Notes: generated from the letters alone by a model not told the origin. Shown: positions 1 to 13,617, counted from the first letter of the stretch. The stretch is 64,000 nt of DNA from Asterias amurensis (GCF_032118995.1 NC_092668.1:11883501-11947500), one strand, 5' to 3'. Made by a program: numbers and translations.

Positions 1-632
1 TTCAAAAATCTTTTACCCTTACAGGATTGATCAGCTGGAATTGACCAATAACATCTCCTACTTTATACAAACAAAGGCCATTACAAAAAGGGAACCAAAA
101 TGACATATTATACAAACATTGACTGCTTCGAGTGCTATCGTTAAAACTACGCCTCCCTGCACTATCAAACGGCAAACGATGCACTATCACATGGCCATCG
201 TCTAATAAAACTAAGACATATCATGTGATGCGCTCTAAACCAATGAAAAGGCAGAATGTTTAAAAGGGGTGTTTTAACATAAGGTATCACACAAGCACGA
301 GTGGAATACGGAAAAATATGGCGCTTCTGCGTCCCATATGAGAACTGGACGCTATTATATTTTATATTCCATGAGAGCGTATGTTATAATGAATTTATCT
401 TCCAGTCTCTCGCGCAACGTGCAAAATTTAAAATTTCCTAACGTTATTTTGCGAAAAACAGCATGTACACACACAAAGTTTAGAGTGTTATTTTGTACTG
501 TTCCTATACGGAGTGTGAAGCATTGACACTCACAAGACGCACTCTGCAATAAAAACAGAGGAAGTAGTATGTAGGTTTTTATACCACCCTCCAGTTGGAG
601 CATCTGATTGGTGGATTATGGCGAGAGAACAG
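1..632. other. VTI1A intron, nothing recognised
   Basis: No exon matching the Vti1 C-terminus or its membrane anchor; no clear repeat. Confidence 0.6.
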
Positions 633-875
633 GGCCCAATTTCATAGAGCTGCTAAGCACAAAAGTTTGCTAAGCATGAAAGTTCTTCCCTGATAAAAAC
701 AGGATTACTAGCCAAGTTTCCATTTGGTACATAGTGCTTGTTACTGGTATTCAGCTTTTGTTTGCTTATCCTTAAAATCACATGGAAATTTGGTTGGTAA
801 TCCTGTTTTCATCAAGGAAGAAATTTCATTCTAAGCAAATTTTTGTGCTTAGCAGCTCTATGAAATTGGGCCCTG
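633..875. mobile_element. Foldback MITE, ends GGGCCCAATTTCATAGAGC
   Basis: Inverted repeats: GGGCCCAATTTCATAGAGCT at the left and its reverse complement at the right (about 90-bp arms). It ends 39 bp from the VTI1A exon-6 donor (914). Confidence 0.88.
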
Positions 876-913
876 ATGTTGTCACATTTACAGGCAATTT
901 CCTTCTCACTTAC

Positions 914-3900
914 TCTGGCTCTTGATCTTTGTATTTTTTCACGGTCTCGTTGTAGATTGTCAAGGATGCCTTGTCCAAGTTGCTCTAAGAGGCAAAATAA
1001 ATAAGACAAATCATTGTAAAATATGTAGTACAATGAACAAGTAGTTAGCTAATAGTTTTAAAAATGCTGTGTTAGATTTGTGGCCGATTTGACCCCAAAA
1101 TTTTGATTTAACATTCAATTTTGATGGGGGTCGAGAAAGTTACAAGCTTGCATTTGAGCCATTGCTCGAGTAAGTCCGCCAATTATTAGTAGCAGTGAAA
1201 TAAAGTGCTTAAAATTAGTTTTTGTCGGGATCCAGACAATATATCACGTGACCAATTCTTATGTTTTTTATAAGAAAAGTTTAACATTTTTGTCATGGTT
1301 CCTGACCATTAAAAGTAAAAGTTTAACTTTTTTTCGTTAGAGCGGGTTATACTCTTTGAAATACCATTCACTCCCAAAAAATCTATTTTTTAATGCTTGG
1401 GGCCCAAAATCTGACATAGCATCTTCAACTGGGAGTTGAACTGCAAACCTTTCATAAACCAGATATCAGATGCCTGGTAATAAGTTTGAAGGTTGTAAAT
1501 GTTGCAAGCTGTCGGTAGACACGTAGGCCTACAGGACTTTGGTGACGTATTAATTGAAAAAGCTCAGATGTCCAACTGTGAACGAGGCACTGCACACACA
1601 TTCAAAGCTTTTACGGCAGTTGGTATTTACTCAAAATAACTATTAGCATAAAACCTTTCTTGGTGACGAGTAATGGGGAGAGGTTGATGGTATAAAACAT
1701 TGTGAGAAATGGCTCCCTCTGAAGTGACGTAGTTTTCGAGAAAGAAGTAATTTTCCACAGATTTTATTTCGAGACCTCAAATTTAGAACTTGAGGTCTCA
1801 TAATCAACCATCTAAATGTATGCAAAAAGGATGTTTTTTTCTTTCATTATTATCTCGCAAGTTCGATGACCGATTGAGCTCAAATCTTCACAGGTTTGTT
1901 ATTTTAATGCATAAGTTGAGATACACCAACTGTGAAGGCTAGTCTTTGACAATTACCAATAGTGTCCACTGCCTTTAAGGATCAATTGCCCTGAACAAAC
2001 AGAGAAACAAAAATGAATAGGATCTACTGCATGAAGTTTCCACAATACCAGATATTTGCTTTAAAATAAACCATTCCTAACTCATAAATAGGACAAACCA
2101 TGGAGGAAGACAGACAGACACACCTATACTGGAGTTGAACCTTTCCCACTCCTAGATAGATGGATCTTATGGAACAAGGACATACACCTACATTGGAGTT
2201 GAACCCTTCCCACTCCTAGATAGATGGATCTTATGGAACAAGGACATACACCTATACTGGAGTTGAACCTTCCCCACTCCTAGATAGATGGATCTTATGG
2301 AACAAGGACATACACCTACATTGGAGTTGAACCCTTCCCACTCCTAGATAGATGGATCTTATGAAACAAGGACATACACCTACACTGGAGTTGAACCCTT
2401 CCCACTCCTAGATAGATGGATCTTATGGAACAAGGCATACACCTACATTGGAGTTGAACCTTTCCTACTCCTAGATAGATGGATCTTATGAAACAAGGAC
2501 ATACACCTACATTGGAGTTGAACCTTTCCTACTCCTAGATAGATGGATCTTATGAAACAAGGACATACACCTACATTGGAGTTGAACCTTTCCTACTCCT
2601 AGATAGATGGATCTTATGAAACAAGGACATACACCTACATTGGAGTTGAACCTTTCCTACTCCTAGATAGATGGATCTTATGAAACAAGGACATACACCT
2701 ACATTGGAGTTGAACCTTTCCTACTCCTAGATAGATGGATCTTATGGAACAAGGACATACACCTACACTGGAGTTGAACCTTTCCCACTCCTAGATAGAT
2801 GGGTCTTATGAAACAAGGACATATACCTACACTGGAGTTGAACCTTTCCCACTCCTAGATAGATGGATCTTATGGAACAAGGACATACACCTACACTAGA
2901 GTTGAACCTTTCCCACTCCTGGGAAAGGAACCTTTCCCACTCCTAGAAAGATGGATCTTATGGAACAAGGAAATACACCTACACTGGAGTTGAACCTTTC
3001 CCACTCCTAGATAGATGGATCTTATGGAACAAGGACATACACTTACATTGGAGTTAAACCTTTCCCACTCCTAGATAGATGGATCTTATGGAACAAGGAC
3101 ATACACCTACACTGGAGTTGAACCTTTCCCACTCCTAGATAGATGGATCTTATGGAACAAGGACATACATCTGCACTGGAGTTGAACCTTTCCCATTCCT
3201 AGATAGATGGATCTTATAGAACAAGGACATACACCTACACTGGAGTTGAACCTTTCCTACTCCTAGGTAGATGGGTCTTATGGAACAAGGACATACACCT
3301 ACACTGGAGTTGAACCTTTCCCACTCCTAGATAGATGGATCTAATGGAACAAGGACATACACCTACACTGGAGTTGAACCTTTCCCACTCCTAGATAGAT
3401 GGATCTTATGGAACAAGGACATACACCTTCACTGAAGTTGAACCTTTCCTACTCCTAGGTAGATGGGTCTTATGGAACAAGGACATACACCTACACTGGA
3501 GTTGAACCCTTCCCACTCCTAGGTAGATGGATCTTCTGGAACAAGGACATACACCTACACTGGAGTTGAACCTTTCCCACTCCTAGATAGATGGATCTTA
3601 TGGAACAAGGACATATCTCTACACTGGAGTTGAACCTTTTCCATTCCTAGATAGATGGATCTTATGTAACAAGGACATACACCTACACTGGAGTTGAACC
3701 TTTCCCACTCCTAGATAGATGGATCTTATGGAACAAGGACATGCACCCACACTGGAGTTGAACCTTTCCTACTCCTAGATAGATGGATCTAATGGAACAA
3801 GGACATACACCTACACTGAAGTTGAACCTTTCCCACTCCTAGATAGATGGATCTTATGGAACAAGGACATACACCTACACTGGAGTTGAACCTTTCCCAG

Positions 3901-6900
3901 TCCTAGATAGATGGATCTTATGGAACAAACACATACACCTACACTGAAGTTGAACCTTTCCCACTCCTAGATAGATGGATCTTATGGAACAAGGACATAC
4001 ACCTACACTGGAGTTGAACCCTTCCCACCCCTAGATAGATGGATCTTATGGAACAAGGACATACACCTACACTGGAGTTGAACCTTTCCCAGTCCTAGAT
4101 AGATGGATCTTATGGAACAAACACATACACCTACACTGAAGTTGAACCTTTCCCACTCCTAGATAGATGGATCTTATGGAACAAGGACATACACCTACAT
4201 TGGAGTTGAACCCTTCCCACTCCTAGATAGATGGATCTTATGGAACAAGGACATACACCTATACTGGAGTTGAACCTTTCCCACTCCTAGATAGATGGAT
4301 CTTATGGAACAAGGACATACACCTACACTGGAGTTGAACCCTTCCCACTCCTAGATAGATGGATCTAATGGAACAAGGACATACACCTACACTGGAGTTG
4401 AACCTTTCCCACTCCTAGATAGATGGATCTTATGGAACAAGGACATACACCTACACTGGGGTTGAACCCTTCCCACTCCTAGATAGATGGATCTAATGGA
4501 ACAAGGACATACACCTACACTGGAGTTGAACCTTTCCCACTCCTAGATAGATGGATCTTATGAAACAAGGACATACACCTACACTGGAGTTGAACCCTTC
4601 CCACTCCTAGATAGATGGATCTTATGGAACAAGGCATACACCTACATTGGAGTTGAACCTTTCCTACTCCTAGATAGATAGATGGATCTTATGAAACAAG
4701 GACATACACCTACATTGGAGTTGAACCTTTCCTACTCCTAGATAGATGGATCTTATGAAACAAGGACATACACCTACATTGGAGTTGAACCTTTCCTACT
4801 CCTAGATAGATGGATCTTATGAAACAAGGACATACACCTACATTGGAGTTGAACCTTTCCCATTCCTAGATAGATGGATCTTATAGAACAAGGACATACA
4901 CCTACACTGAAGTTGAACCTTTCCCACTCCTAGATAGATGGATCTAATGGAACAAGGACATACACCTACACTGGAGTTGAACCTTTCCCACTCCTAGATA
5001 GATGGATCTTATGGAACAAGGACATACACCTTCACTGAAGTTGAACCTTTCCTACTCCTAGGTAGATGGGTCTTATGGAACAAGGACATACACCTACACT
5101 GGAGTTGAACCCTTCCCACTCCTAGGTAGATGGATCTTCTGGAACAAGGACATACACCTACACTGGAGTTGAACCTTTCCCACTCCTAGATAGATGGATC
5201 TTATGGAACAAGGACATATCTCTACACTGGAGTTGAACCTTTTCCATTCCTAGATAGATGGATCTTATGTAACAAGGACATACACCTACACTGGAGTTGA
5301 ACCTTTCCCACTCCTAGATAGATGGATCTTATGGAACAAGGACATACACCCACACTAGAGTTGAACCTTTCCCACTCCTAGATAGATGGATCTTATGGAA
5401 CAAGGACATACACCCACACTGGAGTTGAACCTTTCCTACTCCTAGATAGATGGATCTTATGGAACAAGGACATACACCTACACTGGAGTTGAACCCTTCC
5501 CACTCCTAGATAGATGGATCTTATGGAACAAGGACATACACCTACACTGGTCGTTGAACCCTTCCCACTCCTAGATAGATGGATCTTATAGAACAAGGAC
5601 AGATACACAATTTGAACCCTTGCTTTGTCGCAGTCTTGTAAACAGTTGTGGCGTGACATACCTGTTTCTACAGTCATCTTGTAACCAGCGTCCAGCTTCT
5701 TGCCTGAACGCTCTAACCTCTCAGTGTTATCCAGTAATCTTGCTCTCTAAATATAAAACGAAAAGGGACAAAAAAAGATAAACAAGTCTCTAAAAACAAG
5801 GATGAAAGCAAGTTTTGTTTGAAGCTTTGCATGATGTTGAAAAGTAGATGAAAGTATAAAAAGTCAACTCGAGGGAACAACTACGTGACAATCTCTTTTG
5901 AGAGAGTGTTTACTATGTTTGCTCCGTTCTCCTGAAGACGAGCAGAGTATACTGTTCAAAGACAACACTGGCTCTTTGTCAGAGCAAACACTCCCACAAA
6001 AGAGATTTTCACTTGGTTGTTCCTGCAGTTTACTGTTTGTTAATAGTATCTTAGGAATGCAAGTAGTTATTCATATTAAAACCAGTTCAAATTAGACTGA
6101 ATATCTCGTGAACACAACAGGATTGAAAGTTACCATGTAACCAAAAAGCTGATTTTGCGCAGAGCTAGTGTGAAAGCGAAGCTGTTTGTATCCGTGTTAA
6201 AATTTTACCGAACCGGCACGGACCCTATCCGGATAAGGTTAGACAGGGATCCATCGAAGGCTGATGGTGTGAAAAGGCATTAAGTTGTTTTCATACTTAG
6301 CCAAAATAAATTAATTGTTTAACCTCATTTACATGTACTGACCTGATCTTCTGATTGTCTCCCATCATCAAGTCCAAGAAGCTCATCTCTCGATGCTTCT
6401 CCATCTCGGAATGCAATCTTGGCTTTCCTCTGCGTAAATAAACAAAACCACTTGACAAAGGCTACGCTTCATTAACCACTCAGTGCTACGATTTCTTAAG
6501 TTTTTAGTGCTCAGCCGTCGATTTCACCAAACTCTTCCTAACTTGGGATTAAAGGCAGTGGACACTATTGGTAATGAGTCAAAATAATTATTAGCATAAA
6601 ACCGGTCTTTTTGACGAGTTATGGAAAGAGGTTGATACACTGTAGTATAAAACATTGTGAGAAACAGCTCCCTGTGAAGTGACGTAGTTTTCCTCAAGTT
6701 AAGAATTTGAGGTCTCGAAATCAAGCATCTTAAAGCACACAACTTCGTGTGACAAGAGTGTTTTTTCTTCCATTATTATAGTTATCTCGCAACTTACTCC
6801 GACGACCAATCGAGCTCAGATTTTCACAGGTTTGTTATTTTATGCATATGTTGAGATACACCAAGTGAGAAGACTGGTCTTTGACAATTACCAATAGTAT

Positions 6901-9900
6901 CCACTGCCTTTAATCTTGAGACTTAGGACGATTTGAGATCATCCTTTATTGGCTGTTTAAATGTAATTGTGTAAAACTCTACCATACTAGCCATTCTAGC
7001 AACCAGTGATATTAACAGGTCGCTAAATATCACTTAAATATTAGCCTTTTTTTTAAAGACATGTGAAGCAGTGCATTCTGGACTACAATTCTCTTTTTGT
7101 AAGAGTAAAATTGTTATTAACAATGTTAACTGCTATCTGTGGTGTCTACTCGACCATACAAAGAAAAAAATATTAAGAGCAACTTAGAGTGGCACACTAA
7201 ACTGTCATGTTTTGTTGTCAGGGGTTTGCATACATGTACAATAAGCTTGGGCGGTACCACGATATTATCGAATATCGCGATATTAATTTGGAAACGATTT
7301 CGATATCGGATCGATTTGGTTTTAATCGAAATCGCAATATCGATCAAGCACAATATCGCGATGTATTTCCTAGCTGAGACATCTTGCACCCCATAGGTTT
7401 GGAGTAAAACGAGAAGAATAGGTCATTAGAACACCTCTCTTATGATACGACTGTCTCTTCTACAACTTTCACTGGGAGTTTGAAGACTGATGATGTCAAA
7501 TTTAATTAATCGCGATTATATCAAATATCGCGATATATTGTCAGCGATATATCGTGAATATAATAAATTGATATCGCCCAAGCTTAGCATACAAGTCTGA
7601 TATTAATTAAGCATATTACCAGATCTTTTTCTAGTCTGGTGAGTTCAGTCTCATAGCTTCGCAATCGTGTACTGTATCTCTGACGATCTGTTGATGGAAT
7701 GCTTCGAATCTCGAGGTCCATCTGCTCTAACTGTGTCATAAAGAAACAAATATTGATGTTCAGATAGATTTGTAAGCACAGTTAAGAAGTGATAACAGGA
7801 GACGGGATAATTATATAATATTGGATGGCTTTGAGGGGGATACAATAATATATTGCACAAGCTATGACAATATTGCACAAGTCGAAGACAAGTGCAGCAT
7901 GGTCATACATGTAGCTCGTGCAATATATTCTTATGTCCCCCGAAAAAAGCTATCCAATATTATTATTATTTATATCTGGCTGAGAACTTGATCAAAGCAA
8001 CACTACCTATTTTGGCTCACCTGATTCCAGATTTTCAAATTGAATTAAAAATTTTTGACAAAACACCAGCTTATCTACTCTAAATTCGTTGGAAGATTAC
8101 TTTCCGTCAGGTAAGCTCTCAAAACATGAACTGCTTGTTTTGTAGCCTTGTGTTTCCTGCGGCTTTGTTCTTCAAAAGTTTTTCAAAATCCTCATCGGAA
8201 ATCCGAAGCGAATCTCGCGCCGCTAGTCTAGTAGAAGCAGTCATTGGTGTTGATTATCTGCAGCTCCGTTCACTGGTTAACAACAGTGAGCGCGCGCTCT
8301 TGACTATATGGGAACCAGCGAAACTTGTTAAAATGCCCAGATGGAGCAATATTGAAGCAATATTGCTCCATCCGGGAACTTTTACTGACACAATATTGCT
8401 GTCATCCGGGTACTTTTTACAAAAGCGTTCAATACGCTAATTATTTTTGCCGATATAAATAATAATACATAATATGGCAACAGACACAAAATATGTGTTT
8501 TAAAAGTGTATGTTGGAGTGCATTGCATAGTTCACTGAGTACACTACGCATGTACCTCTTGCAATCTTAGTGACAGCGAGTAACAGAGTTGACATGTGGA
8601 GCAGTACTTTTGTACAAAATAAATGCATTGAAATAAAAATGTTGCTGCATGCAGTCTTTAGAGATGCTATGTCAGATTTTTGGTCCCAAACATTAATAAT
8701 AGATTTTTTTTTAATGAATGGTATTTCAAAGAGTATAATCCGTTTTAACAAAAAAAAGTTTAACTTTTACTTTTAATTGTCAGGAACACTGACAAAAATT
8801 TAAAACGTTTCTTATAAAACACATAAGAATTGGTCACGTGATACATTGTCGTGATCCCAACAAAAAATAATTTTGAGCACTTTTTAACATTGCTATTGGC
8901 GGACTTTTTCAAGCAATGGCTCGAATGAAAGCTTGTTACTTTCTTGACCCCCATCAAAATACCTAAATCATCGAAATCCACATTTTTGGGTCAAATCGGC
9001 CACAAATCTGACATAGCATCTTTATTTTGCATTATTGCTTGATTTTTACGGCGATTGTGTCCCATCTCAATACATCTTCAAGATCGCGGTGATCGGCATG
9101 GTCTTCGTAACATCTTAGGGCTGTGTAAATGGGGTATTAAGGTATAGTAATGGGGAGTATACTAGTAATATTTCAAAACACTTCAGAGTATTTTGTAATT
9201 TAAGTGAGTAATATGGATGCCCTATTTCTCAATTGACAGTAAAAATTGACACATTTCCACAACCTTGATACTTACCAGTTCCCTTGCCTCATCAAGCTGC
9301 CTTTCTGCTGAACTACTCTGCTGTTTTTTCTCATCTAGAAAGGAATACAAAAAAGAAAATCATCATATTTATCATTTGTAAAAGAAAAGGGTATTATGTA
9401 CTATGGTATTGGGGTCATTTATATAACACCCAAGCAGATCCTTCCCAAGTTCCCATTTGATTAGAGGATTGTCCATCACGTGTTAGCAAATAAAAGTACT
9501 ATTGCACGGCGAGTCACTCATTGTGCATTTTTCGTTCCATCCGAAAAGTACTTTTACACGCTGAGCAAAAAACATCACTGCTTGTGCGTGTCTTTGGTAG
9601 CACAGCAGTGGTACTGCAAGGAACATACATGTACATGTATGCATTCGGCAACCGCGTGTCTCAAAATAGCTGTACAGAACTGACATTGTCAAACAGGCCG
9701 ACCCAAACGAAACGTAGGCCTGATACTTCACAGAGGCAACGGAGGCGATTGCCTCCGTTGCCCCTTGCCATTGCCTTGGTGCCCTTGAAATGTTCCAGTA
9801 AAAATTTACAATTTCCTCATAGGGTGCCCTTTGCCAAAGAGAAAATGCCTTGGTGCCCTTACCCTTTCAAAAACGAAGCATACATACAGGCCTGGAAACG

Positions 9901-11229
9901 GGTGTAGTTCCACAATTAGAAATTGTAAGCCTACGCTTTGTTTGTGTTGTGAAAGTTGTACTCTCTAGTCTAATGAACAAAAAGATCTACTTGGATGTTA
10001 TGTAAAACAATTTAAACAAATAGGGTCATTCCATGTCAAATCACCCAAAAAAAGGCAATTTTAAACCCTACCCTCTTCAAATTTGCTCATATTTGGTTGA
10101 TGGGGTAATCGTGGCTCAACAAGCTCAAATTTTAAATTTCAGCTCCATCCGACAAACGATTTTCGCGCTGCGGCATGCTCTTTCTTGTTGATTTCGGTCA
10201 AAATGCGCCTGACCTGTGACATTCAACTGACCATAAATCAGTAACCTTTGGGTCAAATTGGTTGAAGTTGGTGTCTTTGGAAAGGAAATTGTGCACTGTT
10301 CTTTTAACTTAGTCTTGAAGTCAAGACGGTAATTGTGAAGCGGGGTGTGTAGTTACAGCGGGGTGTGTAGTTACAGCGCGGTGTAGCTACGGGCCCAAAA
10401 CACACACCCTCGATCCCAGTATATGTGTGTGGGTCAGTCACAATTAGAGATGCCTCGCACTACCTACGACTGTTGCATGTGTAACATCACACTGTGACTG
10501 TTGCATGAAAGGCAGACAAATAGGCAGCGCCTAACGACTTGTCATCAAGTCTACATTCAACTCGGCTCATCTGCATCTGCATCTGCATCTGCTCCGCCTC
10601 GTTGAATGGAACATAACGACTTTCAACTCAAGAACATATACACACCATTGCACTCATAAACATTCTTTTTTTTTTAACAAGATTCTTGAGCTTGTAGTTT
10701 TTTTAGCTCAGAAAATGTTAGGGGGGACATGATCAAAAAGTGGAGGAGGCATCAAACGGTACTTGCTCACAAAATAATAAAAAATTAGAAGCAGATACTA
10801 ACCATGCTAACTACAGTGTTATGACTTAGTTAAGGCAATTTGTAGGTAGCCAATTGAACAATGGAAGGATAACTTTCGGTATAGCGCCACCACTTTTTCA
10901 CTCATTTTTACAAAAAGGGATATATCATTATCAATCAGGTAAATAAGTTCCTATATTATTTCATATCGAATGAAAAAGTCGTGGCGCCATACAGAAACTT
11001 TTCCCAATGGAAATTCAAGCAATACTCTAGTTGCGATAATGTAACCCTCCTCCCCGAGAGAGTAGGAGGATTATGTTGTGGCAACTAGCAGATCTTAATC
11101 CTAACATCTATTATGATTATAAAAATAAACACTTTTTTAAAACTTACTTCCACTCAACTGTGGTATTTTGTTGATTTTAGTAGTTATTTCAGCTGAGATG
11201 GAAGCAAACTGATGTTCAAATTCCTCCAT
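914..11229 (-). CDS. VTI1A: VTI1A-like Qb-SNARE, exons 1-6 (3' end outside window)
   Basis: Vesicle-transport SNARE of the Golgi/endosome system; it contributes the Qb helix to four-helix SNARE bundles. Coding exons in transcript order: 11229-11148, 9334-9276, 7730-7620, 6429-6343, 5746-5662, 984-914. All have GT-AG junctions and matching phases and give 165 residues. The start MEEFEHQFASISAEITTKI matches the Vti1 N-terminal three-helix domain. LEQMDLEIRSIP, RKAKIAF followed by DELLG, and RARLLDNTERLERS are family hallmarks. LGQGILDNLQRDREKIQRSR is the first half of the SNARE helix; from memory, animal Vti1 proteins carry aspartate at the ionic layer, and this segment has a D at the expected place. 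The rest of the SNARE helix and the C-terminal anchor (about 50 residues in human VTI1A, 217 aa) must lie left of position 1; I found no matching exon in 1-913. No upstream in-frame ATG competes with 11229. VTI1B is the less likely alternative. Confidence 0.93.
1055..1430. mobile_element. TIR element, ends AAGATGCTATGTCAGAT, copy 1
   Basis: About 375 bp with inverted ends. A second copy in the opposite orientation is at 8,655-9,027, sharing CACGTGA, TTCTTATG and CTTTGAAATACCATTCA blocks. VTI1A intron 5. Confidence 0.82.
1600..1977 (+). mobile_element. Family-A MITE
   Basis: Family A is ~380 bp with ends like GGCAGTGGACACTATTGGTA and an internal GATTTCGAGACCTC inverted repeat. This copy is full length with a worn left end; VTI1A intron 5. 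Confidence 0.88.
2120..5612. repeat. 64-bp minisatellite, ~55 copies, in VTI1A intron 5
   Basis: The unit runs from TAGATAGATGGATCTTATGG to the next and is 64 bp; about 54-55 copies. Variants recur as blocks: a rare ATCTTCTGG variant recurs 1,603 bp apart (25 units, +4 for an extra GATA, -1 for a missing base), and an AAGGCATAC variant recurs 2,199 bp apart (34 units +24 -1). The array stops 50 bp from the exon-5 donor. As 64 is not a multiple of 3, open frames through it are chance. Confidence 0.97.
6551..6914 (+). mobile_element. Family-A MITE
   Basis: Full-length copy with both termini; VTI1A intron 3, ~120 bp upstream of exon 4. Confidence 0.9.
7238..7588. mobile_element. ATCG-rich TIR element, ends AAGCTTGGGCGATATC
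   Basis: Inverted ends and a core (TGAGACATCTTGCACCCCAT) shared with the copy at 15,266-15,650. VTI1A intron 3. Confidence 0.88.
7589..8654. other. VTI1A exon 3 and intron 2 sequence
   Basis: Besides exon 3 (7,620-7,730) holds inverted TTGCACAAG/ATATTATTGT motifs (7,795-7,965) and a GAGCAATATTG foldback at 8,340-8,412. Confidence 0.5.
8655..9027. mobile_element. TIR element, ends AAGATGCTATGTCAGAT, copy 2 (inverted)
   Basis: Opposite-orientation copy of 1,055-1,430, in VTI1A intron 2. Confidence 0.82.
9700..9903. mobile_element. CAGGCCTG-ended repeat
   Basis: Contains GAGGCAACGGAGGCGATTGC and TTTCAAAAACGAAGC; inverted copy at 50,337-50,515. VTI1A intron 1. Confidence 0.8.
9904..11026. other. 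VTI1A intron 1 remainder
   Basis: A dispersed-repeat-like block at about 10,022-10,300 (TCATTCCATGTCAAATCACC), a short GGGGTGTGTAGTTACAGC tandem at 10,340-10,385, and a CTGCATCTG microsatellite at 10,570. No exon seen. Confidence 0.5.
11027..11092. mobile_element. Small foldback CTAGTTGCGATAATGTAACC
   Basis: 66 bp, two inverted ~25-bp arms; 57 bp from the VTI1A exon-1 donor. Relatives at 12,132-12,196 and 55,384-55,440. Confidence 0.8.
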
Positions 11230-12131
11230 GGCACTCGCAGCTAAAGCCATTTCACAAGAAGAATGGTCAGTCAATGGTTGGTTAAATCTGGTCCAGAGAG
11301 AAGAACAGTCGTACAAGGGAAGGGGTTCATGTAGCTGTGTAGATTGTATTGTAGAACAGAATGTGTATGCGGATATTCAGCTCACTGACGACCCAATTAA
11401 CAAAGAAATCATCAGAATTCAGGGAGTTCCTGTCACCAGGTTACAGTTTAATGTTAATGTAGTTGTACAATCAATACAAAGAAGTAGCACAGTTCCTTTC
11501 TGTACGGTTTGAAGCTAGCTGGACCATCCAAGCAAGCCTGGCAGTGTCCAGTGACATCCGACGACTGTCAATGATGAGACTGATTTGAGTAGACCATCAT
11601 GCACGACCCACGTTCAGAACGAGCGAATTCCAGAACGAGTACTGTACTGTAGATAGATGTACGACTGTCAAGTCCACAACATCAACATGGAGGTTACAAT
11701 ATCCCGTCCGTGAAAACCTTCTTTAATTGGAACACACGAACATGTCGAACAATTGCTTCCTTTTATTGTAATGAAAACAACTGCTCATCATTCGACATTA
11801 ACGGTTCCATATGTATATAGAAAAGTAGGAAAATGAGTACCCCATCAGTCGTGTACGTTTAATCGATTCAGTGATGAATTTTCACCGGCTCGGAGGACGC
11901 CACCTATTGACGTGTAATGCGAAAAAAAAACAAGTGCTAATTTAATTATGTCGAAAACCAAACGAGGGGTGTGGAGACGTGTCATGGGTTTCAAGTGGGA
12001 TAATCAAAAACCTCTTTGTTTTTTTTAATCACACAACCTTTTTGAAAGACACTTGCACTTCATCGTGTGTTGAAATCTTAAAAGTTTTGGTAGTCTTACG
12101 TTGGGAGAGATCGTCCGCCATTTTGCAGTGG
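11230..12131. other. VTI1A upstream region
   Basis: 5' flank and likely promoter; no TATA box or recognisable core element, no ORF of note. Confidence 0.4.
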
Positions 12132-12196
12132 TAATGCTAGTTGCGATAACGTATGGAGGTAGACCTCCATGGATAACGTAACCCTCCTCCAGGCAC
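12132..12196. mobile_element. Small foldback, relative of 11,027-11,092
   Basis: GCTAGTTGCGATAACGTA, a GGAGGTAGACCTCC centre, then GATAACGTAACCCTCCTCC. Confidence 0.65.
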
Positions 12197-12540
12197 TGGT
12201 ACACTATTGGTATTGTCAAAGACTGGTCTTTCCAGTTGGTGTGGTCTCAACATTAATGCATAATAACAAACCTCTGAAAATTTGAGCTCAATCGGTCGTT
12301 GAAGTCGGGAGATATTAATGAAAGAGAAAAAAATACCTTGTGGTCACACCTCAAAATATTTTAAATCTGAGGTCTCGAAATCAATTCTGGGAAAATGACT
12401 TCTTTCTTGAAAAACTACGTTACTTCAGAGGGAGCTGTTTCTCACAACGTTTTATATCTCTCCCCGTTACTCGTAATCAAAAAAAAGTTTTATGAAAATA
12501 GTTATCGTGAGTAGTTACCAATAGTGTCCACTACCTTTAA
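12196..12540 (-). mobile_element. Family-A MITE, opposite orientation
   Basis: Nearly complete copy between VTI1A and RPL34. Its right end and the adjacent flank are tandemly duplicated at about 12,643-12,840. Confidence 0.88.
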
Positions 12541-12840
12541 CCCTCAAAAACACCATTATTATTTCTTTGGCCATGTCACAAAAACGGCCGTGGGGCACAA
12601 TTCCATTCCTTGGAGTCCAAAACCCAAACCATCTACATGTATAATCTACGTTACTTCAGAGGGAGCTGTTTCTCACGTTTTATATCTCTCCCCGTTACTC
12701 GTAATCAAAAGAAAGGTTTTATGAAAATAGTTATCGTGAGTAGTTACCAATAGTGTCCACTACCTTTAACCCTCAAAAACACCATTATTATTTCTTTGGC
12801 CATGTCACAAAAACGGCCGTGAGGCACAATTGAGTCCAAA
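12408..12840. repeat. Tandem duplication of a MITE end plus flank (~236 bp)
   Basis: The block from ACTACGTTACTTCAGAGGGA through the MITE terminus to GGCCATGTCACAAAAACGGC occurs twice in a row (second start ~12,646). Confidence 0.85.
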
Positions 12841-13238
12841 ACCCCAACCAGCTATAACATTCACAAGCTAAACTGCTCACAAAAAGTTAGCAAACTTTTT
12901 TCAATCAAGTATATATTTTTTTATTTATTACTCTCCGATACCACAGTTTTAGTGATTACATGTTGCTGGATTTGGCCACACGAGTGAGAAAGAGAAAAAG
13001 GTCACAAATCAAATGTGCCAAAATTAACAATTTGTGTTTATGTATGAACAAACAATTGACACTGCATTTCAAGCAAGCAAGGCAACTTTAGTGATCTTAA
13101 TCCACTTTGTATTGAGACAAGTTCAGTAATAATATGAGCCTTGCAAATGCCCAAGCGAGGAGTTTTTCAAGAAATTGGGGGTAAATTTGTGCGGTGTTCT
13201 CACTGGTGCAAATCTTTGAGAAAACCATTCATGGTTCT

Positions 13239-13617
13239 TAAAGGGAAGGTACACGTTTGGTAATTACTCAAAACAGATATTAACTTAAAAACCGACTTGG
13301 TAACGAGCATTGGAGAGCTGTTGATAGTATTAAACATTGTGGGAAACGACTCCCTCTAAAAGTAACGTAGTTTTTGAGAAAGGGTTAATTTCTCACTAAA
13401 ACAATAAAATACTTCTAGCTAGAAGTCGTTTATTCCTATCTGAAAGCACACAAATTCGTCCAATAAGGGTGTTTTTTTTCTTTCATCATTTTCTCGCAAC
13501 TTCGATGAACGATTGAGCCCAAATTTTCAAAGGCTTGTTATTTTATGGTTATAATGGGATGCACTAAGTGAGAAGACTGGTCTATTGACAATTACCAAAC
13601 GTGTACCTTCCCTTTAA
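13239..13617 (+). mobile_element. Family-B MITE
   Basis: Ends AAGGGAAGGTACACGTTTGG and the reverse complement. The interior is alignable with family A (ACTCCCTCT, TTTTCTCGCAAC, TTGAGCCCAAATTTTC) but the termini differ. Confidence 0.88.

Noticed and set aside
2120-5612. CRISPR array
   Set aside because: Units are contiguous and alike with no unique spacers, in an intron of a eukaryotic gene.
5393-5677. 94-codon ORF across the minisatellite end
   Set aside because: Consists of the 64-bp unit read in changing frames plus true VTI1A exon 5 sequence at its end.
11228-11512. Plus-strand ORF MALAAKAISQEEWS
   Set aside because: Mostly the antisense flank of VTI1A exon 1, without family signature or splice context.
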